Part shown: positions 27,471 to 38,000 of the stretch, piece by piece
Position numbering within the stretch: the first letter of the stretch is position 1
How the letters are laid out: each line of letters starts with the position of its first letter
Assembly: GCA_934121885.1 (NCBI GenBank)
Contig: CAKOVH010000003.1
Location: 48,316 to 112,315, forward strand
Direction: 5' to 3'
Source of the DNA: an uncultured Clostridia bacterium
GTDB lineage: Bacteria; Bacillota; Clostridia; TANB77; CAG-508
DNA: 64,000 nucleotides
Position numbers and translations under genes: made by a program
Notes under the pieces: model-generated
What the model was told of the DNA's origin: nothing
The model's input: only the letters and a program-made list of their open reading frames with translations
Database searches by the model: none

Positions 27471-30095
27471 CTATCTTGGATTTTTTATTGCTGCTTGTGC
27501 TGCTGCTAAACGAGCAATTGGAACTCTAAATGGTGAGCAAGATACATAAGTTAAACCAATTCTATGGCAGTATTCAACTGATGAAGGTTCTCCACCATGC
27601 TCTCCACATATTCCAAGTTCAATATCAGGTCTTGTTTTTCTTCCAAGTTCTACACCCATTTCAACTAATCTTCCAACACCTTTTTGATCAATTCTCTTGA
27701 ATGGATCATTTTCATAAATTTTCTTTGAATAATATTCTCCTAAAAATTTACCTGCATCATCACGGCTAAATCCGAATGTCATTTGTGTTAAATCGTTTGT
27801 TCCAAATGAGAAAAACTCTGCTTCTTTTGCAATTTCATCTGCAAGAACTGCTGCTCTTGGAATTTCAATCATTGTTCCAACCATATATTCAATTCTTGTA
27901 TTTTCTTCTTGCATTACAAGTGCTGCTGTTCTAGTTATAATGTCTTTAACATATTTAAGTTCTTTTAGTTCTCCAACAAGAGGAATCATTATTTCAGGTT
28001 TTACCTTAACTCCCTCTCTTGAAACATTTATAGCTGCTTGAATAATTGCTTTTGTTTGCATTTCTCCAATTTCAGGATATGTTACAGCCAAACGGCATCC
28101 TCTGTGTCCCATCATTGGGTTAAATTCATGTAGTCCTACTACAATATTTTTTAATTCATCAAAAGTCATTCCCATTTCTTGTGCAAGTTCAGCTATTTCT
28201 TCGTCTGTATGAGGTAAAAATTCATGTAGTGGTGGATCTAAAAGTCTTATTGTAACTGGTAATCCATGCATTGCTCTAAATAGTCCCTCAAAATCTTCTC
28301 TTTGCATTGGTAGTAATTTTTCTAAAGCTTTTTTACGTTGTTCTACATCTTTAGAAACAATCATTTCACGAATAGCTGCAATTCTTTCAGGTGCAAAGAA
28401 CATATGCTCTGTTCTACATAATCCAATTCCTTGTGCTCCGAATTCATATGCTTTTCTTGCATCTCTTGGAGTATCAGCATTTGCTCTAACTTCCATTTGT
28501 CTGTAACTATCTGCCCATCCCATAAATTTAGCAAAATTTCCTGAAACTGATGCTTCAACTGTTTCAATTTTTTCTCCATATACTTTTCCTGTTGAACCAT
28601 CAAGTGAAATCCAATCACCTTCATGATATTCGTTTCCATTTGGTAATGACATTGTTTTATTTTCTTCAGATACTACAATATCTCCACATCCTGCTACACA
28701 ACATGTTCCCATACCACGAGCAACAACTGCTGCATGTGATGTCATACCACCTCTTACAGTTAAAACTCCGTGGCATACTGTCATACCATCAATATCTTCT
28801 GGAGATGTTTCTAATCTTACTAATATTAAATCTTTTTCTCCTTCTTTTGATAATTCTACTGCTCTTTCAGCTGTAAAAACTATCTTTCCTGTTGCAGCTC
28901 CTGGAGATGCTGCTAAACCTGTTGCAATTACCGTTGCTTCTTGTAATTTTTCTGCATTAAAGTTTGGATGTAATAATTGATCTAACTGATTTGGTTCTAC
29001 TCTAAGTACTGCCTCTTTTTCTGTTATCATACCTTCATTTACTAAATCTACTGCAATTTTAAGTGCAGCATTTGCTGTTCTTTTACCATTTCTTGTTTGA
29101 AGGAAGAATAATTTTCCATGTTCAATTGTAAATTCCATATCTTGCATATCTCTATAATGTCTTTCTAGTTTATTAGCATACATTATAAAGTCATCATATG
29201 CCTTTTTATTTGTACTTTCAAGTTTTGCAATATGCTCTGGTGTTCTAACTCCTGCAACAACATCCTCTCCTTGTGCATTCATTAAATATTCACCAAATAT
29301 TTTATTTTCTCCTGTTGCTGGGTTACGTGTAAATGCAACACCTGTACCACAGTCTTCTCCCATATTACCAAATACCATTTCTTGTACATTAACTGCTGTT
29401 CCCCAATCACTTGGTATATCATTTAATCTTCTATAAGTGATTGCTCTTGGGTTATTCCATGATCTAAATACAGCCTCAACAGCTTGGATTAATTGTTCTT
29501 CTGGATTTGTAGGGAATTCACTTCCATGTTTTTTTCTATATATTTCTTTAAATATTTTTACAAGTTCTTTTAAATCGTCTGCCGTAAGCTCTGTATCAAG
29601 CTTAACTCCTCTTGATTGTTTCATTTTATCAATAGCTTCCTCAAATAAAGCTTTTGGTATTTCCATAACAACATCACTAAACATTTGAATAAATCTTCTA
29701 TAGCTGTCATATGCAAATCTCTCATTACTCTTTGCAAGAGTATCAACAACATCCTGATTTAATCCAAGGTTTAATATAGTGTCCATCATACCTGGCATTG
29801 AAGCTCTAGCACCTGAACGTACAGATACTAATAATGGCTTTTCTGTACTTCCAAATTTTTTGCCTGTAATATTTTCTAGTTCTTTTAAACTACTAAATAT
29901 TTGTGATTTAATTTCTTCTGAAATCTTTTGTTCATCCTCGTAGTATTTAGTACAAGCTTCTGTTGTAACTGTGAAACCTTGTGGAATAGGAAGTCCTAGA
30001 TTTGTCATTTCTGCTAGGTTTGCACCTTTTCCTCCTAATAGTTCACGCATTGATGCATTTCCTTCTTTAAATAAATATACATATTTGTTGCTCAT
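27471..30095 (-). CDS. ppdK: Pyruvate, phosphate dikinase
   Basis: This 874-residue enzyme interconverts pyruvate, ATP and phosphate with phosphoenolpyruvate, AMP and pyrophosphate, usual in anaerobic Clostridia for PPi-linked glycolysis. The N-terminal nucleotide domain has GGKGANLAEMT, the swivel domain GGMTSHAAVVARGMG with the phosphorylated His, and the C-terminal barrel has ELGICGEHGG with the catalytic Cys. The start at 30095 has AAGGAGG 7 bases upstream; this gives 874 residues, the same as the well-known Clostridium symbiosum enzyme. A longer frame from 30125 is not supported. It is monocistronic. Confidence 0.97.
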   Translation of the reverse strand: MSNKYVYLFKEGNASMRELLGGKGANLAEMTNLGLPIPQGFTVTTEACTKYYEDEQKISEEIKSQIFSSLKELENITGKKFGSTEKPLLVSVRSGARASMPGMMDTILNLGLNQDVVDTLAKSNERFAYDSYRRFIQMFSDVVMEIPKALFEEAIDKMKQSRGVKLDTELTADDLKELVKIFKEIYRKKHGSEFPTNPEEQLIQAVEAVFRSWNNPRAITYRRLNDIPSDWGTAVNVQEMVFGNMGEDCGTGVAFTRNPATGENKIFGEYLMNAQGEDVVAGVRTPEHIAKLESTNKKAYDDFIMYANKLERHYRDMQDMEFTIEHGKLFFLQTRNGKRTANAALKIAVDLVNEGMITEKEAVLRVEPNQLDQLLHPNFNAEKLQEATVIATGLAASPGAATGKIVFTAERAVELSKEGEKDLILVRLETSPEDIDGMTVCHGVLTVRGGMTSHAAVVARGMGTCCVAGCGDIVVSEENKTMSLPNGNEYHEGDWISLDGSTGKVYGEKIETVEASVSGNFAKFMGWADSYRQMEVRANADTPRDARKAYEFGAQGIGLCRTEHMFFAPERIAAIREMIVSKDVEQRKKALEKLLPMQREDFEGLFRAMHGLPVTIRLLDPPLHEFLPHTDEEIAELAQEMGMTFDELKNIVVGLHEFNPMMGHRGCRLAVTYPEIGEMQTKAIIQAAINVSREGVKVKPEIMIPLVGELKELKYVKDIITRTAALVMQEENTRIEYMVGTMIEIPRAAVLADEIAKEAEFFSFGTNDLTQMTFGFSRDDAGKFLGEYYSKKIYENDPFKRIDQKGVGRLVEMGVELGRKTRPDIELGICGEHGGEPSSVEYCHRIGLTYVSCSPFRVPIARLAAAQAAIKNPR

Positions 30096-30133
30096 AAAAA
30101 GCCTCCTTATTTCTTTTGTTTTCATTCCAAAAC

Positions 30134-30162
30134 ATTATATATATAAATTGTGAAAAAGTAAA
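30134..30162 (-). promoter_or_regulatory. SigA-type promoter of ppdK
   Basis: On the minus strand TTTACT (30157-30162) and TATAAT (30134-30139) are 17 bases apart. Confidence 0.6.
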
Positions 30163-30200
30163 TAAAATTATTCACTCTTTTTTTATTTTTGGAAATATAT

Positions 30201-30473
30201 TTATTTTATAAAATCATTATAAATCATAAAACCAAGTAAAACTTCTACAATTAGTATTACCGGAAATCCTATAAAAAACCTTGCTTTTTTAGTTTTGTGT
30301 CTAAATGTATACATTCCAATAACTGCTCCAACACTTCCACCAATTAGTGCTAAAATAAATAATGTATGTTCTTTTATTCTCCACTTGCCATATTTTGCTT
30401 TCCTTTTATCAATAAACATTGCTAAAAAAGCTATAATATTAATAATTACTAAATAAATTATAAAATATATCAT
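30201..30473 (-). CDS. DUF1294 small membrane protein
   Basis: This 90-residue protein has three hydrophobic segments and the DUF1294 pattern: FIDKRKAKYGKWRIKE after the first segment, GGSVGAVIGMYTFRHKTKKARF in the middle. The family is widespread in Firmicutes but uncharacterised. It follows the terminator at 30497-30519. Confidence 0.85.
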   Translation of the reverse strand: MIYFIIYLVIINIIAFLAMFIDKRKAKYGKWRIKEHTLFILALIGGSVGAVIGMYTFRHKTKKARFFIGFPVILIVEVLLGFMIYNDFIK

Positions 30474-30496
30474 ATTATTATTCCCTCTCTATAACA

Positions 30497-30519
30497 AAAC
30501 CACTTTATTAAAGTGGTTT
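30497..30519 (-). terminator. Terminator of the glyS-flippase-ATP-grasp operon
   Basis: Arms AAACCACTT and AAGTGGTTT enclose a 5-base loop, 8 bases past the stop of the ATP-grasp gene. Confidence 0.75.
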
Positions 30520-30526
30520 GATTTGT

Positions 30527-31528
30527 CTAAAAAATATGCATTACTTCATTATACTTTGGAATTAAGCCCACTTTTTCTTTTGATAAACTTGGTTTTACTT
30601 GGAATACTCCAGGGTAACAATTTCCTTCAATCATTATTGGTTCTTTTTCTCCTATTGCAATATCCCATCCAACATATCCTATTTCGGGTACAACTTTTGC
30701 GGCTTCTTTTACCATATCTACTGCTTCCTTAAACATTGGTACTTTAAAACCAACTATTGGCTGATGTGTAACAGGATGCTCTGTAAAAATATTATCATCT
30801 TTATCAATAGCACCTACATATACACATCCATTTTCATCAACATATGTATACATTCCTCCACTTGAGAAATTATCTACAACTCCTCCATTTCCAAACTTCA
30901 ATAATGCTTGCAAGAAATATGATTTTCCATCTTTGTAAAATGTAAACATTCTCATTGAGTTAACTGATTCTGGATATAGTTTATTTAATTCTTCATGTTG
31001 TTTAATACATTGTTCAACTAAAGTTTGATTATTATCTATTAGCTTTTGGTATAATTTTTTGTTTTCCTCTTCAGATTCAAATCTAATTTTTTCTACTCCT
31101 TGTCCACCTTCACCATCAGTAGGTTTTACAATAATAACTTTGTTCTCCTTTAAAAAGTTATTAAATTCTTCAAAATTATTACCATTAAGTATCATCCATT
31201 TTCTTTTTAAGAATTTATCAAACGTAGCACAAAACTGTGCTTTATCGTCAAATAAGTAAAACTTAGATTTATCATTAAATTTTTTTATTATTTCATTGTT
31301 TTTTCCTCTTGTCAAATACGTTTTTCTTTGCTCTTTATTTAGATTATAAAACTCAAACTCTTGGTAATCATAGTATCCGGCTTGATATTTTAACCCACAT
31401 CTTACCATATCCATTAGAACCAATATGTAATTTTTATTAATTTTCTTTCCGACCTTTTTGGCTATTTTAAACATGTTTTTATAGTCTAGTTTCATAATTC
31501 TTTTAGCAAGATATTTTACTTTCCCCAT
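30527..31528 (-). CDS. Sugar-transfer-associated ATP-grasp protein
   Basis: This 333-residue protein matches the ATP-grasp group linked to cell-surface sugar transfer. An N-terminal helical part (YYDYQEFEFYNL, LFDDKAQFCATFDKFL) precedes the ATP-grasp core with VIIVKPTDGEGGQGVE and late ligands in YVGWDIAIGEKEPIMIEGN. It probably ligates an amino or carboxyl group onto an envelope precursor; the substrate is unknown. It follows the flippase gene, which fits an envelope polysaccharide role. GAGGGG precedes the ATG. Confidence 0.85.
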   Translation of the reverse strand: MGKVKYLAKRIMKLDYKNMFKIAKKVGKKINKNYILVLMDMVRCGLKYQAGYYDYQEFEFYNLNKEQRKTYLTRGKNNEIIKKFNDKSKFYLFDDKAQFCATFDKFLKRKWMILNGNNFEEFNNFLKENKVIIVKPTDGEGGQGVEKIRFESEEENKKLYQKLIDNNQTLVEQCIKQHEELNKLYPESVNSMRMFTFYKDGKSYFLQALLKFGNGGVVDNFSSGGMYTYVDENGCVYVGAIDKDDNIFTEHPVTHQPIVGFKVPMFKEAVDMVKEAAKVVPEIGYVGWDIAIGEKEPIMIEGNCYPGVFQVKPSLSKEKVGLIPKYNEVMHIF

Positions 31529-31568
31529 TTTATTTCATTTCCCCTCTATATTAATTCTAGATTTTGTT

Positions 31569-33233
31569 TTATGCATTTGTTTTAGGCTCTTTATATATTT
31601 TTAGCTTTTTTAGAATACTATATATTTTAGTTCCATATGGAATCATTAATATATCTTCTTCAGATAAAATTCTAAGAATAAGTACTGCAAGCACATAAAC
31701 AATTGCTCCTATTAATATTGATATTACTGTTGAAATTGTTTGTGATAAAACTAAGTTTAAAGCAATATTTGAAAAATACACACATACGCCCATAATTACT
31801 CCCGCTATAATAGGTTTTATTATACACTTTCCAATAGGAATATGTAGCTTTATTTTCTTTGTTAGTGCTTTATAACAAATTAAGAATGCAATTATCTGAC
31901 ATACTATTGAACTTATAGGTGCTCCTATAATATTTATATCTGGATTACTTACTAGAATTATATTTAGTATTAATTTAATTGCTGCTCCAACTGCAAGCGA
32001 AATTGCTGGTATTAGTGGTTTATTTAATCCATATAATCCACCATTTATTGTTTGACTTAATGCTACAAATATCATGGCTATAGATGAAAGTCTTAAAACA
32101 TTTGATCCATCTGGTGCATTTGGATATATTAATCCTAGTATTTGATTTGACAAACACATATATCCAATGGCACATGGTATAATAATTATTACTGATGCAA
32201 AAAATGAAAATGATAATCTTTTTGATGCAACACCATATTCTTTTTTTGCAATTGATTCTGAAATTGCTGGAACCAATGCAGTTGAAAATGCAAGATTTAC
32301 AGCTATAGGTAAATTTGTTAAATTATCAACTTTTGAAAGTATTCCTGTTTTCTCCATTGCTAATTGTTCTAGAACTTCTTTTCCTCCTGTTACTATTCCC
32401 GAGAAGGCTTGTTGTATACAATTACTTACAGTTGCAGTATCTATAACAGAACTTATAACTGAGATAACTGAACCAATTGTAATTGGAATTGAAAGCTTTA
32501 AAATTGTTTTAACTATGTCTTTAGTAGATTTTTTCTGTTCTTCTTTAGATATCTCATTTTCATTTACATCTATTTTATTTTTTCTATAATAAGCAGCTAG
32601 GTATAAAAATGTAACAATAATACTAAGTGTTGTAGATAAGTTTCCTCCCGCTGCCATTATGTATGGTTCTTTTCCAACTAGTGCATATACAAATACTATT
32701 GATAATACACAATTTAAAAACTGTTCTAATACTTGAGTAACACTTGCTGGTTTCATATTTTGTTGACCTGAAAAATATCCTCTAAATACTGATGATGTTG
32801 CTACAAAGAAGATTGCAGGTGCTAAAACTCTTAAAACATATGCAACATCAGGAACATTAAGCATATGCGTTGCAATAAAATCTGCTCCACAAAACAAGGT
32901 TACTGAGAAAAATAGTCCTATTCCAGAAAACAGCTTTAACGCTGTTTTAAATATTCTTTGTGCTCCATAATTATTTCCAACTGCTAATCTTTCTGATATT
33001 AATTTTGAGATAACACTTGGAATACCTATAGAACAAAGGGTAAGAAGCAAGGCATATATTTGATACCCTGCAGAATAATACCCAAGACCTGTATCTCCAA
33101 ACCCCTCTACATTTGTTATTACTAATCTGTATACTAATCCTAAAACTTTTACTATAATCTCTGAACACATCAGTAAAAATACATTTTTCATAAAGGATGT
33201 GCCTTTATTTTTTTTATTTTCTGCTTTTTCCAC
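31569..33233 (-). CDS. Lipid flippase, MurJ/SpoVB family
   Basis: This 554-residue protein has about fourteen membrane segments and belongs to the MOP flippase superfamily. It opens with KNVFLLMCSEIIVKVLGLVYR and has the GYYSAGYQIYALLLTLCSIGIPSVISKLISE pattern of the SpoVB/YtgP(MurJ) subfamily, which moves lipid-linked precursors such as lipid II. The GTG at 33233 is chosen: AGGAAAGG lies 7 bases upstream and the region before overlaps the end of glyS. Whether it serves general peptidoglycan or the spore cortex cannot be settled here. Confidence 0.88.
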   Translation of the reverse strand: MEKAENKKNKGTSFMKNVFLLMCSEIIVKVLGLVYRLVITNVEGFGDTGLGYYSAGYQIYALLLTLCSIGIPSVISKLISERLAVGNNYGAQRIFKTALKLFSGIGLFFSVTLFCGADFIATHMLNVPDVAYVLRVLAPAIFFVATSSVFRGYFSGQQNMKPASVTQVLEQFLNCVLSIVFVYALVGKEPYIMAAGGNLSTTLSIIVTFLYLAAYYRKNKIDVNENEISKEEQKKSTKDIVKTILKLSIPITIGSVISVISSVIDTATVSNCIQQAFSGIVTGGKEVLEQLAMEKTGILSKVDNLTNLPIAVNLAFSTALVPAISESIAKKEYGVASKRLSFSFFASVIIIIPCAIGYMCLSNQILGLIYPNAPDGSNVLRLSSIAMIFVALSQTINGGLYGLNKPLIPAISLAVGAAIKLILNIILVSNPDINIIGAPISSIVCQIIAFLICYKALTKKIKLHIPIGKCIIKPIIAGVIMGVCVYFSNIALNLVLSQTISTVISILIGAIVYVLAVLILRILSEEDILMIPYGTKIYSILKKLKIYKEPKTNA

Positions 33234-33249
33234 TTTTGTTCCTTTCCTA

Positions 33250-34635
33250 TTAGAATTCAACTTTTTCTTGTATCCAATTTTCAAGTTCATCAATTTTAAC
33301 TCTTACTTGTTCCATTGTGTCTCTATCTCTAATCGTAACTGATTCATCTTCTAATGTATCAAAATCGATTGTTACACAGTAAGGTGTTCCAATTTCATCT
33401 TCTCTTCTATATCTCTTTCCTATACTTCCTGCTTCATCATAATCGCACATAAACTTTTTAGATAATTTATGGTATACTTCAGTTGCTTTTTCACTTAATT
33501 TTTTTGATAAAGGAAGTATTGCAACTTTGTATGGTGCAAGTGCTGGATGTAAGTGAAGTACAGTTCTTATATCTCCCTCTCCAACCTCTTCTTCGTCATA
33601 GCTATTGCATAAAAATGCAAGTGCAACTCTATCACAACCAACAGATGGCTCAATACAATATGGTACATATTTTTCATTTGTTTCTAGATCTAAATAATTC
33701 ATATCTTCCTTAGAAAATTCCATATGTTTGCTTAAGTCATAATCTGTTCTATCTGCAATACCCCAAAGTTCTCCCCATCCAAATGGAAATGCAAATTCGA
33801 TATCTGTAGTTGCTTTACTATAAAATACAAGTTCATCTGCACTATGATCTCTTAATCGTATATTTTCTTCTTTCATTCCTAATGACAATAGGAAATCTTT
33901 ACAATATTCTTTCCAATATTTCCACCAGTCCATATCTGTTCCAGGCTTACAAAAGAACTCTAGTTCCATTTGCTCAAATTCACGTGTTCTAAATGTAAAG
34001 TTACCAGGTGTTATTTCATTTCTAAATGCCTTACCTATTTGACCAATTCCCATTGGTAGCTTTCTTCTTGTTGTTCTTAATACATTTTTAAAGTTTACAA
34101 AAATTCCTTGTGCAGTTTCTGGTCTTAAATATACTGTTGATGTTGTGTCTTCTGTAACACCTTGAAATGTTTTAAACATCAAATTAAATTTACGAATTGA
34201 TGTAAAATTCTCCTTACCACATTCTGGGCATGGTATATGATGCTCTTTAATATAGTTTACTAATTCTTCATCAGACATTCCATCAGCAATTATATCATTA
34301 CCGTTTTTATGAGCCCATTCTTCTATAAGTTTATCTGCTCTATGTCTTGTTTTACATTCTTTGCAGTCAATTAATGGGTCACTAAATCCTGCTAAATGTC
34401 CTGATGCTTCCCATGTTTTTGGATTCATTAAAATAGCACAATCCAATCCAACATTATGCTCATTTTCTTGAATAAATTTTTTCATCCATGCTTTCTTTAC
34501 ATTGTTTTTAAGTTCAACTCCCAAAGGTCCATAATCCCAAGTATTTGCTAAACCTCCATAAATCTCAGAGCCTGGATAAACATATCCTCTATTTTTACAT
34601 AAACTAACTAATTTTTCCATTGTCATTTTTTCCAT
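33250..34635 (-). CDS. glyS: Glycyl-tRNA synthetase (dimeric type)
   Basis: This 461-residue class II synthetase charges tRNA-Gly. It opens with CKNRGYVYPGSEIYGGLANTWDYGPLG, typical of the homodimeric bacterial form, and carries the motif 2 region FRNEITPG-FTFRTREF and motif 3 GCDRVALA. The anticodon-binding domain ends the protein. AAAGAGG lies 8 bases before the ATG. A strong promoter lies at 34687-34715; no T-box was recognised. It heads the operon with the flippase and ATP-grasp genes. Confidence 0.96.
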   Translation of the reverse strand: MEKMTMEKLVSLCKNRGYVYPGSEIYGGLANTWDYGPLGVELKNNVKKAWMKKFIQENEHNVGLDCAILMNPKTWEASGHLAGFSDPLIDCKECKTRHRADKLIEEWAHKNGNDIIADGMSDEELVNYIKEHHIPCPECGKENFTSIRKFNLMFKTFQGVTEDTTSTVYLRPETAQGIFVNFKNVLRTTRRKLPMGIGQIGKAFRNEITPGNFTFRTREFEQMELEFFCKPGTDMDWWKYWKEYCKDFLLSLGMKEENIRLRDHSADELVFYSKATTDIEFAFPFGWGELWGIADRTDYDLSKHMEFSKEDMNYLDLETNEKYVPYCIEPSVGCDRVALAFLCNSYDEEEVGEGDIRTVLHLHPALAPYKVAILPLSKKLSEKATEVYHKLSKKFMCDYDEAGSIGKRYRREDEIGTPYCVTIDFDTLEDESVTIRDRDTMEQVRVKIDELENWIQEKVEF

Positions 34636-34686
34636 TTTATACGCCTCTTTCTTGTGGCTAAAAGCCTACTTTTTAAACTGCTATAA

Positions 34687-34715
34687 ATTTTACCAATATA
34701 TTTTATAAAAGTCAA
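34687..34715 (-). promoter_or_regulatory. SigA promoter of glyS
   Basis: On the minus strand TTGACT (34710-34715) and TAAAAT (34687-34692) are 17 bases apart. Confidence 0.75.
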
Positions 34716-34811
34716 TAGAAATAACAATTACAAGTGTTTTTAAAAGATTAATTTTTTCGTTTTTGTTGTCGACATTATGTTACTTTTTTCGCTGTTTATA
34801 AATTTCACAAG

Positions 34812-34891
34812 TTGTTCACATATGTGTGGATAATGTGGATAACTTTGTGAATAAGTATTATTAGTGGCTTTCAAAATACAATTTATTCACA
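34812..34891. promoter_or_regulatory. DnaA-box cluster in 398-bp gene-free gap
   Basis: The gap 34636-35033 has no gene. Besides the glyS promoter and the polC terminator it holds two perfect DnaA boxes (TGTGGATAA) directly abutted at 34825-34842, TGTGAATAA at 34846-34854, TTATTCACA at 34883-34891 and a one-mismatch TTGTTCACA at 34812-34820. A TGTCGACA palindrome lies nearby at 34767-34774 in AT-rich DNA. Five sites in 80 bases suggest real DnaA binding. Gene strand does not switch here, so a titration or regulatory site is likelier than oriC. Confidence 0.7.
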
Positions 34892-34980
34892 TTTTTATTA
34901 TGTAATTTTTTATGCAAACCATTGTTGTCTTTTTCGCATAATAACCGTATTTTATGTACACAGCATATTTGTTCGTATAT

Positions 34981-35022
34981 AAAAAAGAGAAGAAAATTTG
35001 AATATGTTTTCTCCTCTTTTTT
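34981..35022 (-). terminator. Terminator of the pyrH-polC operon
   Basis: Arms AAAAAAGAGaAGAAAA and TTTTCTcCTCTTTTTT pair with one mismatch, 12 bases past the polC stop. Confidence 0.82.
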
Positions 35023-35033
35023 ACAGTATTTTT

Positions 35034-38000
35034 CTAACCAAATAAGCTCATTTGATTACTTTGGCTCATTCCCTTTAAACAACCAACTTTTTCTAATAGT
35101 TCTATAACTGATTTTCCAATTTTAGAACGAATTTTCATATCATCTATAGACATAAATTTACCTTCTTTTTTAGCTTCATCTATTCCTTCTGCTGCAACTG
35201 TACCAAGACCTGGTATACTATTTAATGGTGGACGAATTCCATCTTCTTCAACAATAAATTTTGTTGCGTGAGATTTATATAAGTCTATTGGAAGGAATTT
35301 TATTCCTCTTTCATACATTTCAAGTACAAGTTCTAGTATAGCATACATGTTCTTGTCTTTAGTTGTTGCACTATTTCCTGCTAAATCTATTTCCTTCATT
35401 TTGTTAAGTACTTTTTCTTTTCCATAACACATAATATCACTATCAAACTCGTCTGCTCTAATTGTAAAGTATGATGCATAATATGCTTTTGGCTCATGTA
35501 CTTTAAACCAAGCAATTCTAAATGCATTTGTTACATATGCTGCAGCATGTGCTTTGGGGAACATGTACTTTATCTTTTCACATGATTTAATGTACCAATC
35601 CGGAACATCATGTTCCTTCATTAATGCTACATATTCTGCCCATTTTTCTGGGTCTTTTAATGCTTTTCCTTTACGAACTGTCTCCATTATTTTAAATGAG
35701 TGGTTTGGTGGGACACCTTTCTTTATTAAGTAAATCATAATATCATCACGGCAACAGATTGCCTCATTTAATGTTACTGTTCCTTCGTCTATTAAACTTT
35801 GTGCATTGCCAAGCCATACATCAGTTCCGTGTGATAATCCAGAAATACGAATTAATTCATCAAATGTTGTAGGTTTTGTATCTACTAACATTCCTCTAAC
35901 AAATTTTGTTCCAAACTCTGGTACCCCATAACTTCCAACTTTACTTTTTATTTGCTCTGGTGTAACGCCTAAAGCATCTGTTGAACTAAATATAGACATT
36001 GTTGCCTTATCATCAAGTGGTACTTTTGTTGGATCAATTCCTGTAATGTCAAATAACATTCTTATCATTGTTGGATCATCATGACCTAAAATATCAAGTT
36101 TTAAAAGGTTTTGATCAATAGAGTGATAATCAAAGTGAGTTGTTATTATGTCTGAATTTGGATCATCAGCTGGATGCTGTACAGGTGTAAATTCATAAAT
36201 TTCTCTTCCTTTCGGAACAACTATAATTCCTCCAGGGTGTTGACCTGTTGTTCTTTTTATACCTGTACATCCTTGTGCTACTCTTAAAACCTCTGCATTA
36301 TTAACAGGCACTCCTCTTTCTTCATAGTATTTTTTTACATATCCATAAGCTGTTTTATCTGCAACAGTACCAACTGTTCCAGCTTTAAAGGTTGTACCTT
36401 TTCCAAATATTACTTCTGTATACCTATGAGCTTTTGCTTGATATTCACCAGAGAAGTTTAAGTCTATATCTGGCTCTTTATCTCCATTAAATCCAAGGAA
36501 AGTTTCAAAAGGTATATCTATTCCATCTTTAATTAATTTGTGCCCACATTTTGGACAATTTTTATCAGGTAAGTCAAATCCACATTGACAGCCATAGTCT
36601 GTAAAATCCGAATACTTACATTCTGGACATCTATAATGTGGTGGCAAAGAATTAACCTCTGTAATACCCGTCATATTAGCAACAAATGACGAACCAACAG
36701 ATCCTCTTGAACCTACTATGTAGCCATCTTCATTTGATTTCCATACTAATTTTTGTGCAATAATATACATAACTGAGAATCCATTTTTTATAATAGAATT
36801 TAGTTCTTTGTCTAATCTATCTTGTACCAATGCTGGTAATGGATCTCCATATAACTTATGTGCTTTATCATATGCAATATCTTTAATTGTTTGTTCACAA
36901 CCATCAATATGTGGTGGACATTTTTCTGGAGATATAGGGCTTATTTTTTCGCACATATCTGCAATTTTATTTGTGTTTGTTATAACTACTTCATATGCTT
37001 TTTCTTCGCCTAAGTATTCAAACTCTTTTAACATCTCTTCTGTTGTTCTAAGATATAGAGGTGCTTGTTCATCTGCGTCATCATATCCTTGTCCTGCAAG
37101 TAAAATTCTTCTATATATTTCATCTTGTGGGTCCATAAAATGCACATCACATGTAGCAACAGTTAGTTTTCCAAGTTTATCTCCAAGTTCAACAATCTTT
37201 CTATTTATATCTTGTAATGCTTTTTCATCTGGAACCGTACCATTACGTACCATAAACATATTGTTGCCTATTGGTTGAATTTCTAGGTAATCATAATCAC
37301 GTGCAATTGCCTCTATTTCTTCATCGGATTTTCCTGCTACTATTGCTCTATATAGTTCACCTGCTTCACAGGCACTTCCTAATATTAATCCTTCTGAATA
37401 TTTTTTATAAATAGATTTTAATATACGAGGTTTTTTATAAAAATAGTCTAGGTGTGAATAAGAAATTAGTTTGTATAAATTTCTTAATCCAACATAATTT
37501 TTAGCAAGTATTATTGCATGATATGTTTGAAGCTTTTTGTAATCTACCTCTCCTGCTCCAATTGTATCAATTTCGTCAACTTTTGTTACACCTTTTTCTT
37601 TTAGCATATCTATCATTACTTTAAATACTTTTACAGTTGTATCTACATCGTCTAACGCTCTATGAGCAACTTCAACCTTTATTCCTAGATTTTCAGCAAT
37701 TATACCTAATTTATATTTTTTATATTCTGGGAATAAATCTTTTGCAAGTCTTAATGTATCAAGATATGTGTTATCTAAAGTATAGCCAAGTTCTTTTGCA
37801 TTATATTTTAAGAAACCAATGTCAAAATCTGCATTATGAGCAACTAAAACACTATCTCCAACAAATTCTAATATCTTAGGAAAAACCTTATCTATTGTTT
37901 CTGCATCCTTTACCATATCATCTGTAATGTTAGTAACTTCTACAACTTTAGGTGGAATTGGTTTTTCAGGATTTACAAAACATGAAAATTCGTCTATTAC

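Noticed and set aside
34636..34760. T-box riboswitch before glyS
   Set aside because: No AGGGTGG-type T-box motif or terminator/antiterminator pair was found; only a plain promoter is seen.
34812..34891. Replication origin (oriC)
   Set aside because: The DnaA boxes fit, but nearly all genes on both sides are on the minus strand, so there is no switch of coding direction, and dnaA/dnaN/rpmH are absent. A regulatory or titration site is the safer reading.
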